From contig JAFTSS010000028.1 in NCBI GenBank assembly GCA_017467185.1, positions 90,402-154,401 of the forward strand: a stretch of DNA of 64,000 nucleotides, read 5' to 3'. The DNA comes from Paludibacteraceae bacterium. Its GTDB lineage: Bacteria > Bacteroidota > Bacteroidia > Bacteroidales > Paludibacteraceae. Shown piece by piece: positions 52,601 through 61,300 of the stretch. The notes under the pieces were generated by a model, which ran no database searches, was not told the DNA's origin, and saw only the letters and a program-made list of their open reading frames with translations. Within the stretch, counting starts at the first letter, position 1; each line of letters opens with the position of its first letter. Both the position numbers and the translations under genes were made by a program.

Positions 52601-55251
52601 ATAAGAGTATGTGGACAGAGCCAATAGAGTTTGTTACTCTTTGTGATCCAATGCCAGCAGAGCATTTGTTTGATTTTGACGATGAAACAGAACATTTCCT
52701 TCCTATCTATGAAGATGGTACAGCCGCAAGTACTACTTATATGCGACCTAATTGTTTTGTTGTTACCCATGATACTATGCCATTCACTAGTACTTATGCT
52801 GCAGCACATCCTTATTTAATTAAAAATACTTCGACATCAAGGTATTCTCGTTCAGGTGATTATGCTTTATTTATGAATCGCACGAATAAAACAACACATC
52901 CTGGTGGTACAATAGCAATGCCTGCTGTTGATGGTAATTTAGAGAAAATGCAACTTACTTTCTGGATGCGTGCAGTATATGAAACTATTTCTACATCTAA
53001 GATGAATGTTACTAATATTGGTACTACTTATGCACGTAAAGTTACAGTTGGAACAATGACAGACCCTAATGATCCTACTACTTTTGTTGCTCTTGATACT
53101 ATTGAATACCCTTATCCTAATAAATCAATTACTACTTCTAACTATATTACAGATGATCCTAATGGTAATGGATATTGGGTTGAGGTAACACTTCCTTTGA
53201 CAGGTGCAAAAGGTAAATATGTGGCATTCAAAAATGAAATTTATGGAACAGAAACTAACAATAAACTTTATATTGATGATATTGTTATTGCTTCGGCATC
53301 TTGTATAACTCCAAGTAATATAGCGATTAGTTCTATTACATCGTCATCAGTTAAACTTGATGCTATCCATGGTGATGCACAACAATATGAAATAGCTTTG
53401 GCTACTAATGAGGAATTGACTGAAAATCTTCGTTATGATACTGTTTCATCTTTGCCAGCAGAGATTAAAGGTTTGACTCCAGCAACTCGTTATTATGTGC
53501 AAATACGTTCATTGTGTTCTGTAGAAGAAACATCTAAATGGTCTATAGTTACAGATTTTACAACTAGTACAGTAATTAGTTATCATCAAACATTCTCTAA
53601 TGCAAGTTATTGTCCTGCTGATTGGAGTAGAGCATCGTCTCCTTCTCTTGAAGATAGATTTGAGACTCAAGCTGCATTCTCAAAACTTGATTTTACAGCA
53701 GTATCTTCTACTTGGTCTTCAGAGCCTGCATTGTTTGAAACAGGTTTATTCTCAACTCGCCATATTTCTTCTACTATAATTACAACAAATAAAGGTTGGT
53801 TGTTTACTCCAGTTATAGAGATGCCAGAAAATGAAAAATTGCATCTTGTGTTTGATTTGGCTTTGACTGCTAAAGGAGCAAATACTCCTGTAGTTGATGA
53901 TGATAAATTGTTGCAAGATGATAAATTTGCAGTAATTGTTTCGGAAGATGGAGGTGCAACTTGGACTAAAGAAAATGCTATTATTTGGGGTCATGAAGCA
54001 ACTGATGAGTATAAATTGTTTGATATTCCTAATGTTGGTGAACGCATTGATTTGGACTTAACTAAATATGCAGGAAAAACAATTCAAATCGCATTCTATG
54101 TAGAATCGACACAAAGTTCTAATGGAGCTCAAATAGAAATACATTTGGATAATGTTCATATCAATTCATACGAAGAAGTTCCTTTAGTTACAACTATTTG
54201 TCAAACTGAAGATTATGAAGATGATATATTTGAAGTATCTTCTTATGATTTAGTTGTTGGTGAAAATAAATTCAGTGAATTAGTTTTATCTAATGAGAAA
54301 GGTGTATCGGATGTTTATCATACATTGTCGCTTGTTGTAACTCCTATGGTTACAACTAATCTGACTGAAACTATTTGTGAAGGAGATGTTTATGCTCAAA
54401 ATAACTTCTCTCAATTAACTGAACCTGGAGTTTATAAACAAAAACTTCCTTCAGCTTGTGGTTGCGACTCGGTAGTTATCCTTAATTTGTCAGTTACTGA
54501 AGTTGTTAAAAATATGGTATTTGATACTATCTGTTACGGTAATTCTGTTGAATGGAATGGACAAATGTATGATCGTACTGGAGTTTATTCTGATACATTA
54601 GTATCTGTATCTACTGGTTGTGACTCTATTGTTACTCTCGTTCTTAACGTTAGAGATGCTATTCGTACAGAAGCATATCAAAACATTTGTTTCGGCGAAT
54701 CTTATCAATTTGGTAGTCAAACAATCACTGCAACAGGCGACTATACCGAGACATTCCAAACTGCGACAGGATGCGACTCTATTGTTACACTTCATGCAAC
54801 AGTATTACCAGATTACCGTAGAACTCTCAATGTTACTATCTTCGAAGGTGAAATTTATAACGAAAATGGTTTCGTTGGATTGTCAGAATCAGGTGAATAT
54901 ACTTTGCCATTGAAATCTACAGTTGGTGATTGTGACTCTACAATTACACTTAATCTTAAGGTGATAGATCCAACAGAAGTAGCTATCGGTAATGTAAATA
55001 CTGTTGATTTGATACTTGTGCCAAACCCAATTGAGTCAGGTAATACTTTGTTTGTAAATGCTGAGTTTACTAAAGAACAAACTGAGGGATTACTCGTTGA
55101 AGTATTTAATGCTATTGGACAAAAAGTTTATGGTGATAAACCTTATGTTTATCCTATTGAAATCAATGGTTTGACTCAAAGAGGCGTATATTTGGTACGA
55201 ATTACAGCTGGAAATGGTAAAGTTTACCAAGGCAAAGTTGTAGTGAAATAG
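46687..55251 (+). CDS. Giant T9SS-exported surface protein, nine adhesin modules (paralogue 3)
   Basis: A 2854-residue exported protein, collinear with the product of 22198-31002. Signal peptide to about residue 24 (LLLPFALFSQ). Module starts in order: ESFEDGIPQEW, LPYFYGFD, YPYLVDFE, LPYIEDFD, RFDSYGTGNG, LPFVDDFE, YPYEFDFS, LFDFDDETEH, ISYHQTFSN. FN3-like modules lie between them. The stalk with four GCDS repeats is at nt about 54360-54965, then a T9SS type A domain (LILVPNP ... GVYLVRITAG). Over roughly the last 800 bases the codons shift toward C-endings (GAC, TTC, AAC, CTC), unlike the earlier part and unlike the same region in the next paralogue. The gene has its own promoter and a terminator, so it is transcribed apart from the tandem copy downstream. 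Confidence 0.88.
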   Translation: MKRDLQKMIALVAILLLPFALFSQEYGRVLTESFEDGIPQEWLQEKMSGDVNWIVENGGVRPNGAFEGDKRLVFRNTSGKTTKAKTRLVLPQVDISSLYQPILIFAHAQDKWTDDFDTLKILYRTSADANWTELKVYDKYIAKWTVDTVRLIAANKTYQIAFEATDNLGRGIVLDDIEVRSTPNCLEPYSFMISNLSNDSATLGWLGAFDAESFSLKVSTTKITNEQLADDTFKADVLDIEVKDTWEYTIKGLSPGVKYYYYMRSNCENENSNWVCDSIQTSNFLQLPYFYGFDHQSTPGFVTRPSNWYFGATSDILPYVNSNYTGSLQYQMSVDSSFVLCFCGNNNSNGNEPISGGQYAYAALPAVNIESVSDLEVSFYTIRWSKCTSCPDLFSIIVGVMTDPENKASFVPVDTVAVTDLRLLQHHVVSLENYKGEGKFIAFMSDFLEDNLFRMDNLKVDYRSKVSVVDFDIEIPSATSIKLDFHQKYDKYEVMITASRIDANREFVASPIVLKEVVNLEEITNLPAASDIFVYARAIKGADKGNWSLFKHVRMPAKISNYPYLVDFEIDESDPATCYKPWYGSFAYGTSTYLPNDVTHKSEGYDEVPESYDIYFKSSSTANLKSRTPYELTMTGYIQYEGSYCAAIFPELKDVKNTRVGFWACKHSSSPTSMSAFAIGMMSDANDISTFEPIDTIYPEFKHSYYIYDLDTYKGSGKFFAIFVDDMGYPEDLDGSNNYVYVYVDDVQFSEIPMCRNPYNVEVKLDNVEPSKVRLSWDANGATAWTVRVSDVEYDRDSLNNPGNQFVYNEKVTSASAEIKDLEYPGKQYYYWIKAECETSVSEWSVSNSFKTDCSNPHVLPYIEDFDKAWYSTSTSTPGFTVPCMMTEQVTYSYSSSTTYYPYLSTYQKASGDKSMLFTKSSSWYPKGKNLYVAMPLMAEDVNKLQISFKMYSSDKEQIISVGVMTDPFDSTTFEHVAYVEPTGTMDWLDYIIPLDSYKGEGKYIALMTSDKWKMSSSSAYIDDIVIDKINPCKRPENVSILEISTDSLKLKWTSDANKAKVLVSTERLSLPHLNNPAVCDTIAYVNVANENPFVIEGLQPNTAYYVYVQAICSDNETSAWTSPLAFRTNCSVLNTYELGVERFDSYGTGNGKYPPCYIVGNKVEGATVATIPQCSSSWKHSGGASLLFNTTTKYNAAYAITPEIDITDISMLRLKLWGSADKNIGSTYAKSLVVGIITDPLDLSTFYPIDTLEFSSESIPYEVLFDEYKSDAQGKQGNRVMFLSEFALANKVYIDDVVFDTIPTCRATFEVVSTTENSATIAFTSDKTSYQLKYATELVEEDVLNGDALSIIEITKDTFVLNGLDYNTTYYLYARPNCGGSYGEWTNAVVVTTECPTMLSLPFVDDFEKNPVTGSKINPACWNTFYKATDNTYPQVHATANEGIRGVYVYAAKGYPSYLVSQKVDVDNLNKCQVSFYAKPNVASKDRAVIIGVVSDIEKIATTFTPIDTIILNEAVVKYSKHIVSLDKYVGDGKYIAFASDYVLNANAAGGFYFDDVRIELIPSCAKPDFFEPKNITDKSMKFAFAHEGALKYEVKYGAKGFAVETAGTSKEFTTKEFTLEGLTAETVYDIYVRAYCSETEMSPWQFVGTYKTIVAPVVNYPYEFDFSDATETALWRFAQDDQPNQWFIGTDDDNVVNNGENNGGKALYISMDGGATANYREKADEDGVAATSHSFVYRPISLEAGIYTISYDWTCRGEANSDYIRVGLLPITSKFESGVNTIKSIDGSSVSFTHTVATQPTGWIELSEEVYYSSTTNYYKLNLVDTTVALVDQWKNMEQVIEVSKEMAGVYNLFIYWKNDASNTSANGYYSERGAVIDNISIIKEKCNKPINVEFITCDHKSVDLKWDNIAEIPGAYEVLFAYEEVDPDTAKAEQIALVKTFTINNVHVDGLTGGTKYYTYIRSVCSEADKSMWTEPIEFVTLCDPMPAEHLFDFDDETEHFLPIYEDGTAASTTYMRPNCFVVTHDTMPFTSTYAAAHPYLIKNTSTSRYSRSGDYALFMNRTNKTTHPGGTIAMPAVDGNLEKMQLTFWMRAVYETISTSKMNVTNIGTTYARKVTVGTMTDPNDPTTFVALDTIEYPYPNKSITTSNYITDDPNGNGYWVEVTLPLTGAKGKYVAFKNEIYGTETNNKLYIDDIVIASASCITPSNIAISSITSSSVKLDAIHGDAQQYEIALATNEELTENLRYDTVSSLPAEIKGLTPATRYYVQIRSLCSVEETSKWSIVTDFTTSTVISYHQTFSNASYCPADWSRASSPSLEDRFETQAAFSKLDFTAVSSTWSSEPALFETGLFSTRHISSTIITTNKGWLFTPVIEMPENEKLHLVFDLALTAKGANTPVVDDDKLLQDDKFAVIVSEDGGATWTKENAIIWGHEATDEYKLFDIPNVGERIDLDLTKYAGKTIQIAFYVESTQSSNGAQIEIHLDNVHINSYEEVPLVTTICQTEDYEDDIFEVSSYDLVVGENKFSELVLSNEKGVSDVYHTLSLVVTPMVTTNLTETICEGDVYAQNNFSQLTEPGVYKQKLPSACGCDSVVILNLSVTEVVKNMVFDTICYGNSVEWNGQMYDRTGVYSDTLVSVSTGCDSIVTLVLNVRDAIRTEAYQNICFGESYQFGSQTITATGDYTETFQTATGCDSIVTLHATVLPDYRRTLNVTIFEGEIYNENGFVGLSESGEYTLPLKSTVGDCDSTITLNLKVIDPTEVAIGNVNTVDLILVPNPIESGNTLFVNAEFTKEQTEGLLVEVFNAIGQKVYGDKPYVYPIEINGLTQRGVYLVRITAGNGKVYQGKVVVK

Positions 55252-55278
55252 TAGAATTTATTTCTAATAAATAAAATT

Positions 55279-55310
55279 GAGACCGGCAATGAAAATTGCT
55301 GGTCTTTTTT
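55279..55310 (+). terminator. Rho-independent terminator between the tandem giant genes
   Basis: AGACCGGCAAT, loop GAAA, ATTGCTGGTCT, then five T. Eleven base pairs with one G-U and a stable GAAA tetraloop. Confidence 0.92.
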
Positions 55311-55344
55311 GCTTGTTATCTTTTTATTTTTCAGATATTTTTAG

Positions 55345-55352
55345 TAAATTTG
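55345..55352 (+). promoter_or_regulatory. Bacteroidota-type -7 element (TAAATTTG) for giant gene 4
   Basis: TAAATTTG followed by CG, 35 bases before the preferred ATG at 55388. No TTTG is at the usual distance. Confidence 0.6.
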
Positions 55353-55387
55353 CGACATTAATATTTATTTTTATATTTTTTAAGATT

Positions 55388-58300
55388 ATGTTAAAATATT
55401 GGCTTAGAATATCGGTCGTTTTATTTGCTTTGTTTGCTTCGTTATCTCTTTCATCGCAAGAGTATCGTAGAGTTTTATTGGAGAGTTTTGAAAATGGTAT
55501 TTCCGCAGATTGGACTCAAGAAAAGGTGGTTGGAGATTGTAATTGGGTCGAGGAAAATGCTAATTTTGGGTTTCCTAATACTATTTTTGATGGTAAAAAA
55601 CGTCTTGTTTTTCGTAATAATACAAATGTAACTACTAAATCAAAGACAAGATTAGTTTTGCCTTCGATGGATCTTAGCAATCTATATCAACCTATACTCG
55701 TTTTTGCCCATGCGCAAGATGCTTGGATGGGCGATTTTGATACTTTGAAAATTTTGTATCGTAATTCACCAGATAGTAGATGGGTTGAATTAAAGGTTTT
55801 TGATAAGGTTATTAGCAATTGGCAAGTTGATACTGTGCGTTTGATAGGTGTTTCGCATAACTATCAAATAGCCTTTGAAGCAACTGATAATTTAGGTCGA
55901 GGTATTGTTATTGATAATGTGGAGATTCGGACTACGCCTAATTGTGTTGTTCCCTATAGTTTGTATGTTAGTAATCTGTCAACAGAATCGGCTACAATCA
56001 ATTGGTTGGGGGCTTTTGATGCAGAGTCTTTTGTAATGAAAGTTTCTTCAGTGCCTCTTTCGGTAGAACAATTAAATAGTGATACTCTTGTGGCTGATGT
56101 CGTTGATACTCTATTGGCAGATGTGTGGGATTTTAATTTAGATGGATTAAATGTGAATAGTGAATATTATTGTTATCTTCGCTCGAATTGTTATGGTGAA
56201 AGTAGCGATTGGAGTGAAGAATTTGTGTTTAAAACATCAAATGTTTTAGAATTTCCATATTATGAAAAATTTGATTTTGAAAGCACATCTAAAGAGGTAA
56301 CCTATATGACTGGATGGTACACATTTGGGTCTAATGCCGCTCCGTATGTAAATACATGTACATCTGTTCCTAAGTATCAAGCATCAGTTGATACTACATT
56401 TGCTTTGTGTTTTAATGGAGAGTATGCTTGTATTCCTAATGTACCTTTAGCTCCTGCCAGTTATTCTTATGCTGCTTTGCCAAAATTAGAAGATGTTGAA
56501 GATTTGTCGTTGTTGCAACTGTCGTTTAATACAATTCGTTATTTCCCTAATAAGTCAGAGCGTTTTAGTTTGATAGTGGGTGTAATGTCTGACCCGTTGG
56601 ATTTATCTACTTTGATTCCAATTGATACGATTGATGTTAAATCGAAGTATTTGTTTGAAGAATTTGTAGTATCTTTAGAGAATTATAAAGGCGAAGGCCG
56701 ATTTATAGCTCTAGTCTCTTATTTTTATCAATCTAATTTATTTGTTCTTGATAATCTGAAGATTGGTTATCGTCCAAAAGTGTCTAAAGTTTCGTTTGAT
56801 TATAAAATACAATCGGCAACATCATTACAACTATTTTTTGATAAAAAATATGCCAAATATGAAGTTATAGCATCATCGCAGCCGCTAACTGAGGATAAAT
56901 TAGATGTGGCGACTAATGTTGTTAGATGTGAAATACAAGATAAGGGCGTGATTAATGGTCTTAACTCAGCATCTTATGTTTATCTGTATGCAAGAGCATT
57001 GTCGGGTTCTGATAAAGGAGAGTGGACTACATATCCAAAATTAGTTCGTATGCCAGCTAAGATTGACAAATATCCTTATAAGGTTGATTTTGAGATAAAA
57101 ACTTCTGATGCAACCACTTTTTATAATCCTATGGAGGGTATTAGAAAATCTATAGATAGGTTGTCGAATGATGTTTTGTTTCTCTCTAATTATAGCGATT
57201 ATCCAATATGTTCTAATACATTTTATACTTCATCATCAACACCTTTGAAATCGCGTTCTCCTTATGAATTGCGTTTATATTCTGATGTTTCTATTGGAGT
57301 TAAAATGGCTGCAGTAATGCCAGAAATGCTTGATGTAAAAAATACTCGTGTTACATTTTTTGCAGGTAAGCACATGACATCAAGTTATTATGCGTCGGTT
57401 TTTTATGTTGGAGTCATGTCAGATCCTTCTGATTTTTCTTCTATTTATCCTATAGATACTGTTGTTATTGATGATTTTGAATATAAATATTTAGAGTATG
57501 AGTTAGATAAGTATGAAGATAAGGGTAAGTTTTTTGTGATTTATATTGATCCTGCATCACTTCAAGGGAAATCATATAATGAGGTTTATATTGATGATGT
57601 AAGATTTACGTATATTCCAACTTGTAAAACACCAGATGAGTTTAATGTAGAATATACAGAAGATCCTTCGAAAGTGAAATTGTCGTGGAATGTTAAAGGT
57701 GCTTCAGCGTGGAATGTGCGTTTATCGGAATATGAATGTGATTATGATTCGTTATATGTTGATCAGATTTTTAATAATTATCTTTATGATATAACGGTTA
57801 CCTCTAATTCAATACAGTTTTCAAATTTAAAATTTCCTAAAATGCGTTATTATTATTGGGTGCAACCTATTTGTGGTAACGAGGTAGGAGAGTGGTCGCA
57901 AGTTAATTATTTTGACACGAAGTGTTATGAACGTTCGGCTTTGCCATACATTGAAAATTTTGATAATCCGCTTTATAGTACAGCATCTAATGTTGCTGGG
58001 TTTACTATACCATGTATTACTACGCAACAGATATATTATAGTGGGCGTTATTTCCCTTATCTAACAAATTCGGAGTCAATGAGTGGCGAAAATGCGTTGT
58101 ATATGGCAAAATATGCAGATTGGCATCCAATGGGAACGAATTTGTATATAGCATTGCCTAAAATGATGGATGATATAAACAAATTGCAAATAACATTTAA
58201 AGTTTATGCTAATGATTCTAAGCAACCATTAAAAGTTGGTGTAATGACAGACCAGCTAGATTCTGCTAATATTGAAACAGTAGCAATAGTTAAATCTAAA

Positions 58301-61300
58301 ATTTACAGAGAATGGGTTGAGCATATTGTTACCTTTGATAAATACACTGGTACGGGCGAGTATATAGCAATTTCGACGGGAGATTCTTGGTCTTCTCGTT
58401 CGGGTATATATATTGATGATATAGAGGTTGATTATATTGATAAATGTCGTCGTATTGAAAATGTCGATGTATTAGATTTTGATGATAAGTCGGTTACGCT
58501 CAAATGGGTGAATGATGCAAATAATCAATGGAGAGTTTTATTTGCTACAGAAGAGTTGACTTCAGAACAGCTTCTTAATCCAACATTAAATGATACTATA
58601 GCTTTGATTGACACTGTTGGCTCAACAAGATGTGTGATAGAAGGTTTAATGGAGCATACAGAGTATTTTGTATATGTACAATCTATTTGTGGTGTTGAAA
58701 ATTCACGTTGGTCAAATCCGATATCTTTTACTACGGCTTGTTCTATTGTCGATGTAGCGCAACTAGGAGTTGAGAATTTTGATTCTTATGGTACGGGTGT
58801 TGGTAAATCTCCATCGTGTTATACCGTCGGTAATATGACTGGCGCAACATCTTCATATATACCTTATTGTAGTACATCGTATAAATATTCGGGTGCCGCT
58901 TCGTTGTGCTTCTATTCGACATCAGCCAAAAATGGTGCGTATGCTATAATGCCTCGTATCGACATCAGTGACATATCTTTGTTGCGTTTGAAATTATGGG
59001 CTTCGGCAGGAAAATCTAATGCTTCAAATGAACATGCTCGTAGTTTGATTGTTGGTATAATAACTAATCCTACAGATTTTTCTACATTAGTTGTTATTGA
59101 TACATTAAATTTGCAGAATGAGTTCCAACAATATGAAGTTTATTTTGATGAATATGAATGTGATTATAATGGAGAAAAGGGTAAATATGTAATTTTCTTG
59201 TCTGATTTTGAGAAAACAAATTATGCTTATATAGATGATGTTTGTTTAGATACAATACCAGAATGTGTTGCACGTTTCGATGTCGAAACTATAGGCGCCG
59301 ATAGTATAGGACTTAAATTTTTGGATGATAGTATATCTTATCAGTTGAAGTATTCAACTGAAAAATGTGATACATCGTTATTGAATATAGAATCATTACC
59401 AATGTTAATGGTTAATGATAAAAATTTTGTTGTGCGTAATTTAGATTACAATACGACTTACTATTTTTATGCTCGTGCAATATGTGGTGATGGTTATGGT
59501 GAATGGAGTAATTTTGTTGAGGCTCATACTATTTGTTATGATAATTTGCAGTTGCCTTTTACTGAGAATTTTGATAGAAATAAAACAGTAGGTTCAGGAG
59601 CTTTGCCAGATTGTTGGTACACTTTCTATAATTCTACATCAACAACATATCCTTATGTCACAAATTCTTATTCTGCTTCAGGAGAGAATAGCCTTTATAT
59701 GTATTCGGCTTATACAGGTGAGAGTTATTTGGTTTCTCAGGCGTTTGATGTAGATGACCTTTCTAAATGTCAAGTATCATTCAAATTGCGTCCTAAAACT
59801 AAAGATAAGAAGCATGTTTTGATTGTTGGTGCAGTTAGTGATTTAGGTGAATTTGAACCAATAGATACAATTGAGATAAATCTTTCTACTTTGGATTTTG
59901 TTAAGAAAATTGTCTCTTTTGAATCTTATCGAGGTTCGGCAAAACATGTGGCATTTAAGCTTGATTATGATTTGAGTGGTTCTTCTGTAACAGTATATCT
60001 TGATGATATTGTTGTAGAAGAAATACCTAAGTGTGCTCGTCCTGATTATTTCAAGTTTGAAGGTTATACAGATAAAAGTATTGCTTTGTCGTTTGTGCAT
60101 AAGGGCGCAGAGTCTTATGAGGTTAAATACGGGCATAAAGGTTTTGATTATACCAATGCAGGATTAGTAATCAATGTTAAAGATACATTTGTTATGGTAT
60201 CAAATCTTGATTTTGATACAGAATATGATTTTTATGTTAGAGCAAAATGTAATAGTGTAGATTTTTCGGACTGGGTTTATGCAGGTTCGTGTGCAACTAT
60301 TGCGGAAGCGGTGTCGGTGTATCCATACGTTTGTACGTTTGAAGATACAAATGAAAATAATAAATGGCGTTTTGCTCAAGAGAATCAGGCAAATCAGTGG
60401 GTCATTGGTGTTGATACCGCTTATGTTGTTTCAGATTCGTTGAATAATGGTAATAAAGGATTGTTTATTTCTAAAGATGGAGGACTTTCGGCGCAATATG
60501 AGCATTCAACTTCTTATTCGTGGGCTTATAGACATATTTATTTAGGAGAAGGTGTATATCGTATATCGTATGATTGGACTTGTCATGGAGAACAAAATTC
60601 TGATTACGTCAGGGTTGGAATGTTACCTATCAGTTCTTATTTTGAGAGCGGAAGTAATAAAGTGATAGCACAAGATGGCTCTTCTGTTTCTATGACTTAT
60701 ACTAAAGCAAATCAACCATTAGGTTGGATTGAACTTTCGGCAGAAGTTCAAGGTTCATCTTCAAGTGTTTATTATCGCCTCAATATGTCAGATACAACAA
60801 AAGTGTTGGCAAAACAATGGTCACATGAAGATATTACATTGATTGTTACGCCGGATAAAGTGGGTTATTACAATTTAATAGCATATTGGAAAAATGATAA
60901 TTCGGGTGGTGAATATGCCGAAAAGCGTTCGGCTATTATAGATAATATATCTGTATCTAAAGATGTTTGTAATCTTCCAATTTCATTAGAAGTTACTTCT
61001 CTTGAGGCTAATTCGGTTACATTGGAGTGGCAACCTTTAGGAAGTGAAATTTCTGACACTTACGAAATTGTTGTTTTGTCGGAAGATTTAGATGTGGATA
61101 CTGTGCATCAAGAGCAAATAGTGCAATGTAAACAGGTAGAAGCGACATCTATTACACTTGATAGTTTGGAGGGTAATACTCAGTATTTCGTTTATGTACG
61201 TTCGGTTTGCACTAAAAATAATTATAGTATTTGGACCGAGCCTATTGCATTTACAACATATTGTAATCCACTGCCAATAGACACTTTGTTTGATTTTGAG

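Noticed and set aside
55277..55387. N-terminal extension of giant protein 4 by 37 codons
   Set aside because: It would begin inside the upstream terminator and run through the promoter; the ATG at 55388 starts a proper signal peptide like those of the paralogues.
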